From assembly GCF_017591435.1 (NCBI RefSeq), contig NC_059285.1, forward strand, positions 25,491,372 through 25,555,371: a stretch of 64,000 bases of DNA, read 5' to 3'. A model generated the notes under the pieces. It made no database searches, had not been told where the DNA came from, and saw only the letters and a list, made by a program, of their open reading frames with translations. A program made the translations under genes and the position numbers. How positions within the stretch are numbered: the first letter of the stretch is position 1; each line of letters begins with the position of its first letter. The stretch comes from Portunus trituberculatus (Eukaryota > Arthropoda > Malacostraca > Decapoda > Portunidae). Below, one piece after another: positions 34,490 to 46,386 of this stretch.

Positions 34490-35518
34490 GTTAAACTTGC
34501 TCCATTCTTTTCTCTTCTTTCTCTTTTATATACCATTTCCTTATCCTGTCTCCTATAATTCTCCAAAAAAATGCCTTCTTCTCCTCCTCTGACCTTTCAT
34601 TATTTTTTCTCTTGCTTCTGCCACCAGTTCATTGTGTCTCTTCCTTTCCTCCTCGTTTCTATTTTTCTTTATATATATATCTTTGCAACCTTCTGTTTCT
34701 CTGAGTTTCGTTTTTCTATATAGTACTTCTTCTGCTGCTGCTTGTGATTTTAGTAATATCTTAATTGGTCTCACTGTTCCTTCTTGATATGGTCCCATTC
34801 TATGGATTTCTTCTACTTCCTCTTCTAAGTTCTGTCTATCCTCGTCATTCAGATGTTTTAGTAGGTCTTTTACTGATTTCATTTCGTCTTTTCCTTCTTG
34901 GTCTATATTTAACATTTTTTCTTTCAGTCCAAAAATAATTACACTCTTCTTTTTTCCAATTTCTCTTACTAAATTTTCTTTTTCTTGAGGACTCCTATCA
35001 TTTTGCTTGTCATATTTTCATCTCTTTCTTTTAACTGTTCTTGAAATACTTCTTGAAATGATTCCTTGTCTTTCTTATCTTGGATTCTCCATGCTTGTAC
35101 TTCTTTTTAATCACGTCTTGTACTCTTTCTTCTTCTTTGTTAACTAGATCTTTTAGCTTTTCTTTTTCTTTCTCGGCTTTACCGAGTCCTTCTTCCATCA
35201 ATTTCTTATAGTTCGCTATTTGGACTTTTAATTCTTCATTTTCGGTTCTTAGCCTAGTTTCGTTTTCTTCCACTCTTTTATCCTTTCTTTCAATTTCTGG
35301 AGCTCTTTATCCTGTTCTTCATTCTCTTTCATTCCCATACTCTCCTTTATCAATTTATCTAATTTACGTTCGATAGTTAAGACTCTATCAAATAGTGAAG
35401 TTTGCGCCGTATCAAAGCCTTCAAATTCTCCTCCTCCCTCACCAACATTGTCATCATCAGCTTTCATTCTTTCCCTTGTCACATACCTGCATTTAGATGG
35501 AATATCTTTCTCACTCAT
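34490..35518 (-). pseudogene. LINE B ORF1
   Basis: ATG at 35518 (MSEKDIPSKCRYVTRERMKA), acidic stretch DDDNVGEGGGEFEGFD, then coiled coil (LFDRVLTIERKLDKLIKESM; ENETRLRTENEELKVQIANY). The C-terminal RNA-binding part reads EEVEEIHRMGPYQEGTVRPI, LLKSQAAAEEVLYR, KNRNEEERKRHNELVAEARE. It is broken by three frame changes. The N-terminus is unlike that of copy A, so the two belong to different subfamilies. Confidence 0.65.
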
Positions 35519-35656
35519 TATTATTTAACACTGTATTCATGAAAGGAAAAATGAGTCCACACTTATCGCCCAGGCCACTGTAAACCCAAACAAAGGTAGT
35601 GAAGATCAGCTGATTCTCGGGAGCGACGGTATCGCGTCCTTCCTCTGCTGCGTCTC

Positions 35657-37830
35657 GTGTGTGTGTGTGTGTGTGTGTATTTACCTAATTGTATTTACCT
35701 AATTGTAACATACGGGAAAGGAGCTATGCTCGTACTGTCCCGTCTCCATATCTACTAATGTCCAGCTTTTCTTAAAATCATGAATATTCCTTGCGTTGAC
35801 CACTTCCACGTCTAAACTATTCCATGCTTCCACCCTTCTATGAGGAAGCTATATTTTTCACATCTCTCCTATAAGTGGCCATTTTAGTTTTTCCCATGCC
35901 CTCTCGACATTCTTTCATTCCACATACACAGATCTTCCCTATCCATTTTTCCATGCCAATCATCACTCTGTATATTGCTATCAGGTCTCCCCTTTCTCTT
36001 CTGTTTTCCAGGGTCGGAAGTTGCATTCTGTTCAGTCTGTCTTCATAAGTCAAATCTCTTAAGTCAGGCACCATTTTTGTTGCAGCCCTCTGTACTTTCT
36101 CTAGTTTCCTTATGTGTTTCTTTAAGTTCGAGCCCACTGTATTGTTGCATATTCAAGCCTTGGTCTTATCATTGCAGTAATTATTTTCTTCATCATTTCT
36201 TCATCTAAATATACGAACGCCACTCTTATGTTCCTCAATAAGTTCAATACTTCTCCAATTATTTTGTTTATATGTCTCTCTGGCGATAGGTCATTGGTAA
36301 TTGTCACCCCAAGGTCTTTTTCTTCATGACTGGTTTTATGTCTTCATTTCCTATCTTGTACATACTCCTGATTCTTCTTTCACTCTTGCCAAACTCTAAT
36401 TTCTTGCATTTTGTCGTGTTGAACTCCATTTGCCATGTACAGCTCCATTTCCATATTCTGTCCAAGTCTTCCTGGAGTAGTTCGCAATCTTTGTCACATC
36501 TCACTTTTCTTAACAATTTTGCATCGTCTGCAAATAGGCTCACATAACTGGACACCCCATCCACCATGTCATTTATGTAGACCGCAAACATTACTGGTGC
36601 CAACACTGATCCCTGTGGAACTCCACTCTCCACCAAGCCCCATTCTGATGGTCTGTCCTTAATTATTGTTCTCATTTCTCTTCCTACCAAAAGTCTTCCA
36701 TCCATTTTAGTAAACTGCCATGCACTCCTCCTACCATTTCAAGTTTCCAGATCAGTCTCCGGTGTGGTACCTTATCAAAGGCCTTTTTTAAATCCAGATA
36801 TATTCCATCAGCCCAACCATCTCTTTCCTGTATTACATCTATCACCCTCGAATAGTAACATATCAGGTTTGTCGTGCATGAACGCCCTTTTCTAAAACCA
36901 AATTGACACTCACAAAGTATGTCATTTTTCTCCAAGAAGTCTGTCCATCTATTCTTCACCACCCTCTCACACATCTTAGCTACCACACTTGTAAGTGACA
37001 CTGGTCTATAGTTCAATGGGTCTCTCTTGTTACCTGATTTATAAATTGGGACAATGTTAGCTCTTTTCCAGTCTTGGGGCACTACACCTTCCCTTAATGA
37101 GGCATCAATTACTTCACAAACTTTTTCTGCCAGTTGCTCCTGCATTCTCTTAAAATCCATCCTGATACCCCATCAGGTCCCACAGCTTTTCTCACTTCTA
37201 AACTCCCCATCATATTCTTGATCTCCTCCACAGTTACTTGAAACTCCTTCATAATCCCTTTCTGTTCCATTACCAGTGGTTTGTCAAAAGCAGTCTCCTT
37301 TGTGAATACCTTCCAAAGCATCCATTCATAGCCTCTGCCATTTCCTGGGATCCTCACTGCATACTCCATTTACTTCTAAACTTTCAATACTTTCTCTATT
37401 TTTGATGTTGTTGTTCACATGTCTGTAAAAAGCCTTGGTTGGTCTTTACATTTATCAATTATATCCTTTTCTTGTTTCTTTCTTTCTTCTCTTCTAATCA
37501 ACACATATTCATTTCTTGCTCTTTTGTAACTTTCCACTGCTTAATCCGTCTTTTCCTTCTCCACCTCTTCCATGCATCCTCTTTTCTTGTTCTAGCCTTT
37601 TCACATCTATCGTTAAACCAGTCCTGCTTTCCAACTTCTCTATGTTGTCTTATTGGTACAAATTTTTCTCACCTTCTTTGTATATTTTTATAAATTCCTT
37701 CCACTTTTCATTTGCTCCTTAGCACTCTTGAATTTCATCCAATTTGTCTCTTGAAAGAATTTCTTTAGGTTTCCAAAATCTGTCTTGGCATAATTCCATC
37801 TTCCACTTTATATTCTTCATTTCTTCTAGA
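35657..37830 (-). mobile_element. CR1-like LINE, copy C (3' 2.2 kb), fused to copy D
   Basis: On the minus strand it begins inside the endonuclease (RRNEEY-equivalent text) and runs through RT to the 3' motif TTAGGTAAATACAATTAGG and (AC)n. It is almost identical, in inverted orientation, to 53130-55300 (copy E). A 158-residue RT segment at 37160-36684 is residue-for-residue the same as at 53805-54281. Confidence 0.85.
35838..37810 (-). pseudogene. Copy C ORF2 fragment (EN end and RT)
   Basis: LEVRKAVGPDGVSGWILREC, REGVVPQDWKRANIVPIYKS, NYRPVSLTSVVAKMCERVVK, FGFRKGRSCTTNLICYYSRV, YLDLKKAFDKVPHRRLIWKL, then FADDAKLLRKVRCDKDCELL near 36540 and IRPRLEYATIQWART near 36122. There are only a few frame breaks (about 37150, 36690, 36310 and 36130), so it is younger than copies B and F. 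Confidence 0.8.
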
Positions 37831-40430
37831 TTTCTATTTAAATTTTCCTCTCTCAACATCATTTGCTCATTATCCACTTCATCCAAACCGTTCAACAGTT
37901 TATAAACCTGTATTAAATCTCCTCTTTCTCTTCTTTGTTCCAAGGTAAGCAAATTCATTTCTTTTAATCTCTCCTCATAGGTCATTTCTGCCAATTCCGG
38001 AACCATTTTGTTGCCATTCTCTGCAATCTCTCCAACTTCCTTATATGCTTCTTTTTATAAGGGGACCAAACCACTCCAGCATATTCCAATCTTGGTCTAA
38101 TTACTGTACTAATTAATTTCTTCATCATATCTTTATCCATATAATGAAAGGCTAATCCAATATTTCTAATCAAATTATATGTTTCTCCAAACATCTTGTC
38201 AATATGAGCCTCAAACTGCCCATGGTCTTGTATTATCACTCCCAAATCCTTTTCCTTTTCCACCTTTTTCAACACTACTTCTTCACCCATCTTATATGAC
38301 CCTCTTGGCTGTCTTCCACTCTTCCCCATCTCCATCACATGACTTTTGCTCAGATTAAATTCCATCTCCCACCTCTTGCTCCACTCCCAAATCTTATCCA
38401 GATCTGCCTGTAAAATTTCACAATCTTCTTCACTCTTCACACACCTACACAACTTTGCATCATCCGCAAACAAATTAATATAACTGTTTACTCCTCTGGC
38501 ATATCATTAATATAGACAAGGAAAAGTATTGGTGCCAGCACTGAACCTTGTGGGACTCCACTCTCCACCACCAACCAGTCCGACTTTGCATCCCTTATTA
38601 CCGTTCTCATCTCCCTCCATCTCAAGTAGTTTTCCATCCACTTTAACACTTTTCCTTCAGTCCTCCATAAATCTCTAATTTCCATAGCAGTCTCATGTGA
38701 GGTACCTTGTCAAAAGCTTTTTTAAATCCAAATATACACAGTCCATCCATCCTCTCTCTCTTGTATTTTGTCAACCACTCTTGAATAAAAGCTCAGTAGA
38801 TTTGTTACACATGACCTCCCTTTCCTAAAGCCAAATTGATGATCCGATAATAACTTATGATCCTCCAGGAACCGTATCCAATATTTCTTTATCACCCTCT
38901 CACAAATCTTACCGACCACACTTGTTAGAGACACAGGTCTATAGTTAAGAGGCTCTTCCTTACTGCCTCCCTTATAAATGGGCACCACTTCAGCTCTTTT
39001 CCACTCTACTGGTACTTCCCTGTTTCTAATGAGCACCTTATAATATCATATAATGGATCAATCAATTCTTCTCTACATTCCTTCAATAATTTTCCTGAAA
39101 CTTCATCTGGTCCCATCGCTTTATCATCTTTAAGTTCCTCCAACATTTTATATAACTCCTTTTAGGTATCTTAATGTCATCCATGTGCACATTTCCTTCT
39201 ACATTCTGAGGCTTTACAAACATTGTTTCTTTAGTAAATACTTGTTGAAACCTATTATTTAGCAATTCCGCGATATTCTTAGGGTCATCTACTATCCCTT
39301 GCTCTCCTTTTAATCTTTCAATGGACTCTCTCTTTTAAGTTTACCATTTATGAACCTGTAAAACAATTTTGGATGTTCCTTACTCTTGTCTACAATATCT
39401 TTTCAAATTTTCTTTCTTCCTCCTCCTTACCCTCACATACTCATTTCTTGCCACTCTATAATTCTCCTTATTTAGTATATTCCTGCTCTTTTCCATCTTT
39501 TCCAAGCCACATCTCTCTTTTCTTTAGCCTTAACACAAGTTGCATTAAACCAATCCTTTCTTCCTTCCTCTCTCGGTTTATACTTTGGTACAAATTTCAT
39601 AACTCCTTCTTTATAATATTTCATAAAAATCTCATATTTTTTTGCACTTCTCTGATTTGTAACATCTCCCAATCTAATGTTCTGAAATAATTTTTCAAAC
39701 TTTCTGTGTCCATCTTTCTATAATTCAATCTACCACTCCTGTATGTCTCATCTCTCCTTCGCTGTGTTATTGCCATCTGCATTTCCATAACCACATGATC
39801 ACTCTTCCCAATGGACATTTATATTGTATATCCCCACATAGGTACACTTCTCGTGTTAACACCAAATCCAGTCTAGCCGGTTCATCATCTCCTCTATATC
39901 TAGTATTTTCTTTCACCCTCTGTTCCATCATATTTTCCATCATTAGATTAAGAATCTCTCTCCCATGCTTCCTCTCCAACACCACTTACTAGATTTTCCC
40001 AATCCACCTCCTTACAATTAAAATCTCCTACTAGTATCACCTTTCTTTTTCCAGTTAATACACTTTCCAAACTCTGTAAAGTATCCTTGATCATATTGTC
40101 GTATTCCTTAATGTCCAAGAATTTGTTTTAGGAGGTACATAGGTCACCATGATTATTAATTCTTTTCCATCACTTTTTAACCTTATGCTTATCACTTCTG
40201 TTTGTTCTTCCCATACCAAACCTTATCCACATTTATCTCCTTCTTCGTCATAATCATAACTCCTCCTCCACCTTTACTCTCTATCCTTTCTCCATATATT
40301 ATATTTATTATCCAAATTTACCTTTGTTTTTTATGTAATTTTGTCTCAGTCAAACACACTATATCAGGCTTCTCCACCATCATATAGTCTTGCAATTCCA
40401 ATCTACTTGACAGTATCCCATCTATATTAG
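37830..40430 (-). pseudogene. Copy D ORF2 (EN-RT, 3' end missing)
   Basis: Same blocks as copy A: EPARLDLVLTREVYLCGDIQ near 39880, GKSDHVVMEMQMA near 39810, EVPVEWKRAEVVPIYKGGS near 39010, FGFRKGRSCVTNLLSFYSRV, VESGVPQGSVLAPILFLVYI, FADDAKLCRCVKSEEDCEIL near 38470. Ends at the junction with copy C instead of its natural C-terminus. Confidence 0.75.
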
Positions 40431-40449
40431 TATACATTACGGTCCACCC

Positions 40450-41470
40450 ACTGCTCCTCTAGGGGTTCCTCCGCATTCCTTCTTTCCACATACCACTTTC
40501 TGACTCTCTCTCCTATAACTCTCCAAAAACTTTTCTTTTCCTCTTCAGACCGTTCATCATTTTCCTTCTCGCCTCTTCCACCAATTCCTTATATCTTCTC
40601 CTCTCTTCCTCATTTCTATTTTTTCTCAACACCTCTTTACAACCTTCTACCTCTCTTAACTTTGATGTTCTATATAAATGTCCTCCGCAGATTGTTGTGA
40701 CTTCAGTACTACTTTAATCGGTCTCCTTACTCCCTCCTTATACGGACCCAGTCTATGGATCTCTTCCACTTCTTCTTGTAGGTCTTTTTTCATCATCATT
40801 TAGATTTTTAACAGATCTCTTACCGTTTTTAATTCTTCCTTAATTCTCTTAGGCTTATATGTTATATTTTGTTCTTTCATCCCAAATATTAACACACTCT
40901 TCTTCTTTTCTGCTATTTCTCTTATCAATGTTTCCTTATTCTTCATTACATTAACCAGTTCCTTGGACCTTTCTTTTTTGTCTTCCTTCAACTGATCTTT
41001 AATTATTTCTTGTAATCCAACCATCTCTGCTTCCCTCGACTCAGTCCATTGTGTTTTCTTCAGTTCCCATTCCCTTTCAAACCTTTCATTCTGCTCACTG
41101 ATCATTTCCTTAAAGTCATCTTTCTCCTTTACTACTCTCTCCATTTTCTCCTCCAACCGTCTCTTGTATTTTTCAACCTCCACTCTCAAGTGTGCATTCT
41201 CATCCACCAATCGTTTTTCATTTTCCTCCAGTCTCTTGACTCTTTCCTTCAAAGCCTTGCGGAATTCTCTATCCTGCTCCTCCTCACTCCTCTGAACTTT
41301 TAATTCCTTCACCAACTCCTCAAATTTCTTTTCTAGCATTACCAATCTACCTTGCATTGTTGCCCCTGTTGAAGATGGACTCATATTTTGAATGGTTACT
41401 TTTGGTTTTGCTCCCTGGGCCTCATCGGCATATTTTGAATTTGGTAACTTATTTCTTACGGGTCTATCCG
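40450..41470 (-). pseudogene. Copy D ORF1
   Basis: The best-kept ORF1 in the window: 194 open codons from 41384 (GRLVMLEKKFEELVKELKVQ, coiled coil; then KKSVLIFGMKEQNITYKPKR) before a frame change at about 40800. After it the conserved C-terminal part continues (EIHRLGPYKEG, RPIKVVLKS). Residues upstream of 41384 (VRNKLPNSKYADEAQ) suggest the frame began near 41470. Confidence 0.65.
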
Positions 41471-41665
41471 TTTCATTTCACTCTTCCTGGGAGCGTGTGG
41501 GTGTGTGGTGGTTTGCACTGGCAGTCAGGTACTGGTAGCTTTGTGTGTGTGGTGGGATGCGCTGGTGACTGTTTATGGCTGGCCTTTGTGTGGTTTTTGC
41601 GCTATCGTTTGGAGTGCGGAGGTTCCAACACCTCCGATCACTCTTATGTACACGCCACCAGGCTA

Positions 41666-41761
41666 ACATAACATAACATAACATAAATAATAGGATAACA
41701 AAGGGCCACCAGGGCCCATCTAGATTATACTGTATCAGTCGCACAGTGACCTTGTCGCCTA
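41666..41761. mobile_element. 96-bp short insertion in the leader of copy D
   Basis: Copy A reads GGCTACGTTCACTC where copy D reads GGCTA, then 96 bases, then CGTTCACTC. The insert starts with ACATA repeats, contains GGGCCACCAGGGCCC, and is flanked by CTA on both sides, a probable 3-bp duplication. It looks like a tiny SINE or a LINE tail; I do not recognise the family. Confidence 0.65.
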
Positions 41762-41910
41762 CGTTCACTCTGTACACTCGTTCACTCACTCTGGTTGCCC
41801 TTTTTTACTAGTGACGGTTCTCACTCCAAGCACATTGTTTAGCGTGTGGAGTGTTAAGTTAGACGGTACTCTGAGCAAGGAGGCACGTCCGCTCTCCACG
41901 GAGCACGGAG

Positions 41911-43109
41911 TGTGTGTGTATAGTTTCAAAGTTTATTGAGAAAAGAGGGTGGAGATACAAAACAAGGGGTGGTACAGTATAAGAAACAAAACATAGAAAT
42001 ACAGAAAGATAGAAAAAGAACATAGTTGACACAAAGTTATCCCAATGCAGCATTCACTTCAACTCGTCAAAACTTCTTTATTGTTGCATATTGCTATTTT
42101 TTCCTTGAGTATCGAAAGTTCCGCATTCACTGCTCAGTCTAAAGATACCAACAGAAATTATCTGTCATGTGTATGAGACAAGATATAAGGAATAAAACAT
42201 AAACATGTACCACGAGAGCCGTCAGTACACAGCCTCTCAATACAGTGAACGGGGAGCGTGCCAGCCAATTAGCTCTCGCCTTACCTCCATCCTCACCTCC
42301 TGGATACAGTATCGTTTCGTGCTGCCCACCGTCACTTGCCCGTCACCGCGAGTGACACCGTCTCATAAATAATTATGTAATTTGCTTACATTATCTTTTA
42401 ACTATAATTTGGAAGTTGCATACCGTAGTTCAGGAGACATTCTTTTATGAAATGCAATCATTTATAACAGCATTCCTTTAAATATATCCAAAGGATATGA
42501 TGATAAGTAAACCGTGTTATAAAGATGTCGTGAAAAGTTTTCCACTTCAACTTCTTTATAGTTGCTTATTAATTGTTTTTCCCTGAGTATCAAAGCTTCT
42601 GCATTTACTGTAGAGTGTAACGGTACCAACAGAAACTGTCTGTTATGTGTATAAGGTGAGATATAACGAATAAAACAAAAGCATGTACCACAAAGCATTC
42701 ATGACGCAGCCTTTCAACACAAGGTGAGTGAGAGAGGGGGCCAGCCAATCAGCGGCCTCCTTTCAAATGAGGCTCGGCTTCACGGCTCAGACTAAAGTGA
42801 ACAGACAGTCTATTACAAAATTTTTGTTGAGACAAAGGTAAAACGCTGTACCAGACAAACAATAGATACTTCACTATCATTATCTCACTTCAACACACTA
42901 ATAATGACTCAGGTAGTGTCCAGTTCAGCAGTGAAATAGCAGATTGCCATGATGCTGCTGGTGGCACCTTCCCAACCCTCACATTTTCTAGAGAAGCAGG
43001 TATCTAATATGTTATCATTCTTTCATTCTCCAGGAAGCCATTATTGTATACACAATCATTTAATGTGCTTTCATTCATTGTTTTCTTACCCATTTGGGTT
43101 ATGTACATG
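41911..43109. repeat. Non-coding stretch with a diverged direct repeat
   Basis: 42062-42275 and 42545-42760 align along about 210 bases, e.g. ACCAACAGAAA, then ATAAAACA, GCATGTACCAC/ACATGTACCAC, GGGGGCCAGCCAATCAGC. They look like two old copies of one unit or a repeat pair 484 bases apart. No gene seen; no terminal duplications found. Confidence 0.6.
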
Positions 43110-43219
43110 TTTTTTTCTCAACTTATAAGGGGTTGGGAGAGGAAATTCGGCGTATCTGGATATTTTGCGTATCCGCCAGGGCCTTGGGTACTATAATCCG
43201 AATACGTGGGCGATTACTT

Positions 43220-43318
<99 letters not shown>

Positions 43319-43343
43319 TAATCGCTTGCGTATCCGGATTATA

Positions 43344-43411
<68 letters not shown>

Positions 43412-43517
43412 TAATCGCCCGCGTATCCGGATTATAGCAGCCAAGGCCCTGGCGGATACGTGAAATATCTGGATACACGGAATTTTCTCTCCCAACCCCT
43501 TATAAATTGAGAAAAAA
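43110..43517. mobile_element. Palindromic foldback MITE with TA-rich core
   Basis: Left arm 43110-43230 and right arm 43395-43517 are inverted repeats of about 115 bp, roughly 85-90% alike. Shared landmarks: CTTATAAGGGGTTGGGAGAG, CGTATCCGCCAGGGCCTTGG, TAATCCG-ATACG, GCGATTACT. Two (TA)n blocks lie between them (43225-43315 and 43345-43408), separated by another copy of the inner motif. No clean target duplication, because the ends run into T/A tracts. Confidence 0.75.
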
Positions 43518-43679
43518 AAAAAAAACAGTAGATTGCATTCCTATCTTCTGCAACAAGAGTAAAATTTGAAATGTATATCTATTTTCCATACTTTAAATAT
43601 GAATCAAATATCTAGGGAAATCTGACAGTAATGATCTTGTATTTGTATTGTTTATCCCAAACGTCAAAAGAAGAGTGAA

Positions 43680-45765
43680 GTGAGACTGCCAGTTTTGGAC
43701 AAAATTGTGCGTTGTTCTTTCCCACAGGGCACCCAGGTCATCATCTATGCTGATGACATACTCCTCCAATGCCCCACACCCAGGATTCTCCAGTTAGCTT
43801 TGTCACAACTGGCAGCGTTGTGTGTCCAAATGGGACTAGTAATTAATGAACATAAAACAAAATTTCAAGCGAAAGGGAAGGTCTCTTGACCGCTCACTGT
43901 AAATAAGATTCCGATCCCTAGAGTTCATACACACCTGGGTGTTCAGATGAGCTTCAGGAAGTCTCTTCAAGCCGTCTACTATGTTCGAGACCTCTGTCTG
44001 CCACGTCTAACACCACTTCGGTTGCTGGCAAACAGGGGCCTGGGGACTGGCATTCCAGTCCTTAGAATGTTCTATATATCTGTCGTATGGTTCCTCATTG
44101 ATTATGCCGTCCCTGTTTTAATACAGTTTAGTGCCACCCAACTCCATCCCCTGGAGCTTGTTCAGAATGAAGCCATGTGGATAATCTTGGGATGCCCCAG
44201 GACTGCACGGATTGAAGTCCTCAGAGCTGAACTGCATCTGCCGAGTATTATGTGTAGGATGCAGGAAATTACTTGTCACACAGTTAGTAGGATGCTATGC
44301 ACAGGCTCTGACTCTCTAAAGCAGTGGTTCTCAAACTATGGGTCGCGACCAAAAGTTGGGTCGCGAGATCAATTTTGATGGGTCGCAGGGACACAGGAAC
44401 ATTAACATGCTTTCAGTGTCTCAGTGTATTTCAGTTACTAAATTGAATTATTATTCTTTAACCACAAATTACTTTTGTTATGTATGTTCATCTTCCCCCC
44501 ACCTCCCTCCTCCTGGGCACCACGTAATGGTGTCTCTGACAGGAATGACTCCTGTATCAAACGCGTATGTTGGACTGGCAGTGGGCCCATGCAGGCTCGT
44601 GTATATAACTATAAATCATTGTACATTTTCTTTCTCTTTACCTTACTCTGGGTCGCGAAGGAATGAAATGTTCCAAATAGGGTCGCTCATGAAAACGTTT
44701 GAGAACCACTGCTCTAAAGTGATCACTGACCCCCTGTATCATGATCCTCGCACTCGTACAACACCATACCTCAGGAAGGTCTTGGGAGTACTGACAAGTG
44801 TAGGTGTAGCCGAAGCCTGTATTAACGTTATTATGTCACCGCTACAACTCGCCTGGAACCCTCACCGCGTCAGTGTTGATATTCACTCTCTGCATCAGTC
44901 TAAGAGGGACTGGCTCCCTCATGTGCTGCAAGACATGTTCATGACCAAATTGTCCAAATATCCCAACGTTCAGGCTATTCATGTTTATTGTGATGGGTCA
45001 GTCAATGGCAGCAGGTCTGGATGTGGGCTGTTCATCTGCGACTACATCTCTGCCAGTCACTAAACTGTCACTGAGGTTTCCAGGTGGCTCCCTGCACACA
45101 TGTCTTCTGCTAGAGCAGAACTGTATGCTGTACTGGAGGCACTCCATATTGTGGCGCCTCTCCATAAGAATGTATATTTCTTTATTGACATTCAGGCTGC
45201 ATTGTATGTCATTCAATCCACTTCCCCCATGGACTATGATCTAGTTAATAAGTGTCTTGATCTCATCCACACCCTAGAAGGTGTTGGTGCCATGGTCCAT
45301 TTCATCTGGATACCCTCTCATGTGGGTATCCCACTAAATGAAAAACCAGACTGCCTTGCTCAGTGTGCCCTTCAAGATGACACAGTAGACCCTGGCACTG
45401 AGTACACTCTGGACTATGTTAAGAGTAGCATTAAGGACTTTGTACATAATAGCATTAGTGATCAGTTGGAGCTTTGTTGCCATAGGGGCAGTGGCACTAG
45501 TCTTCACTATGCATGTGTCTCCCAGAGCTGTGCTTACACCTATAGGAAACATTGCATCACACGACAAGATGGCAATGAGGGTCAGATTAGGCTACAAATA
45601 CTTTTGGAAAGTCAGTGTTTCTCCTGGTGTGTGCTGTGGGTTGTGGGCTGTGTGCTGCACCAAGGGGACACATTCTGTGTCACTATATCATGGAATGTCC
45701 TCTCATTGCTAAATTTAGGCGACAAGGTCAACATGATTTGTATAGCCTCATTGAACATCTTCTAG
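43680..45765 (+). pseudogene. RT C-terminus and RNase H of the I/R1-like LINE
   Basis: RT active site VIIYADDILLQC near 43740. Thumb-like text: HLGVQMSFRKSLQAV, LIDYAVPVLIQFSA, then after the MITE VITDPLYHDPRTRTTPYLRK. RNase H: VYCDGSVNGSRSGCGLFI (Asp), SSARAELYAVLEALHIV (Glu), FIDIQAALYVI (Asp), FIWIPSHVGIPLNEKPDCLA (His/Asp). All four catalytic positions are there, although a stop at 45061 splits the domain. A cysteine/histidine stretch near 45600-45700 may be the end knuckle. Confidence 0.75.
44322..44711. mobile_element. hAT-type MITE with perfect target duplication
   Basis: Inverted ends CAGTGGTTCTCAAAC and GTTTGAGAACCACTG, flanked on both sides by CTCTAAAG (44314-44321, 44712-44719). 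The 8-bp duplication and CAGtGGTTCTCAA ends are classic for hAT. Removing it and one CTCTAAAG restores the LINE reading (SDSLKVITDPL). Inside, GGGTCGCGA is repeated near both ends. No transposase. Confidence 0.92.
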
Positions 45766-46022
45766 ACTCAACCACTCTCAAGGATAATACTCAGGGAATA
45801 TCCTCAGTTTGCTCCCAGACTGTAGGATGTTTATGCAATAAGGTGTGCAATATCTGGATTTATTTATTTAAGTACTTGTATTCTTGTTATGTATAGTGTC
45901 TGTTTATATATTTTTGATACTTTAACCTTAATTCTTTGCCCAGGGGGTGGGTGGCAAGGTCCATCCTCCTCCTTTGTTATATTTCTTTAGTAACTCAACA
46001 ATAAATGTATCAATCAATCAAT

Positions 46023-46384
46023 CAATTTTGCTTTCATTTCATTTGGAAATACATTAAGGAAAGAAATGTTTTTCCTTATATTTTTCTTGTGAGGCTTTTT
46101 TCATTATCCGACTTGTAAGTAAATTTACTATGAAATGTAACTGGTTTTAAAACCATATATAAATCATGGTAAGGATAAATTAATTTTTGGCTCAGTTATC
46201 TTTTAACTTGTAGAGCCATCTAGCAGTTACACTTCATAAATAGTCCATTGAGAAACTAAGTAATTTTTGTCCCAGTAATAGAGATGGTTAAAAAAAAAAC
46301 ACAATGCATGTATATAACCTTAATTCAACTATAAAGCATTTATGTAGTAGATACGTGTTTAAAAATACTTATAAGCTATTTATA
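46023..46384. other. AT-rich spacer, nothing recognised
   Basis: Follows the ATCA tail of the LINE and precedes the mariner-like MITE. No open frame of note, no repeats beyond short A/T runs. Confidence 0.5.
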
Positions 46385-46386
46385 TA

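Larger units (their letters stand above)
31607..35530 (-). mobile_element. CR1-like LINE, copy B, near full length, diverged
   Basis: Same organisation as copy A but about a quarter of the bases differ by eye. The 3' end (31612-31650 inverted) again carries the doubled ACTAGGTAAATACA motif followed by (AC)n. The 5' end stops beside the (TG)n tail of copy C at 35657-35680. It is directly followed by the 5' end of copy A on its other side, forming a head-to-tail array. Confidence 0.8.
37830..41910 (-). mobile_element. CR1-like LINE, copy D, lacking its own 3' end
   Basis: A 5' leader (41385-41910), ORF1 and ORF2 closely match copy A. The match stops after LREENLNR in the RT C-terminal region, where copy C text begins. 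The 5' end (GAGCACGGAG next to TGTGTGTG) corresponds to the 5' end of copy A at 31590-31597. Confidence 0.85.
43679..46022 (+). mobile_element. 5'-truncated LINE with RNase H (I/R1-like), 3' part
   Basis: Starts inside RT and runs through an RNase H domain to a tail of repeated ATCA (46001-46022), the usual end of such LINEs. The EN and ORF1 are absent. A hAT MITE interrupts it at 44322-44711. 43518-43678 upstream has no recognisable content. The clade is suggested by the RNase H after RT. Confidence 0.75.
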
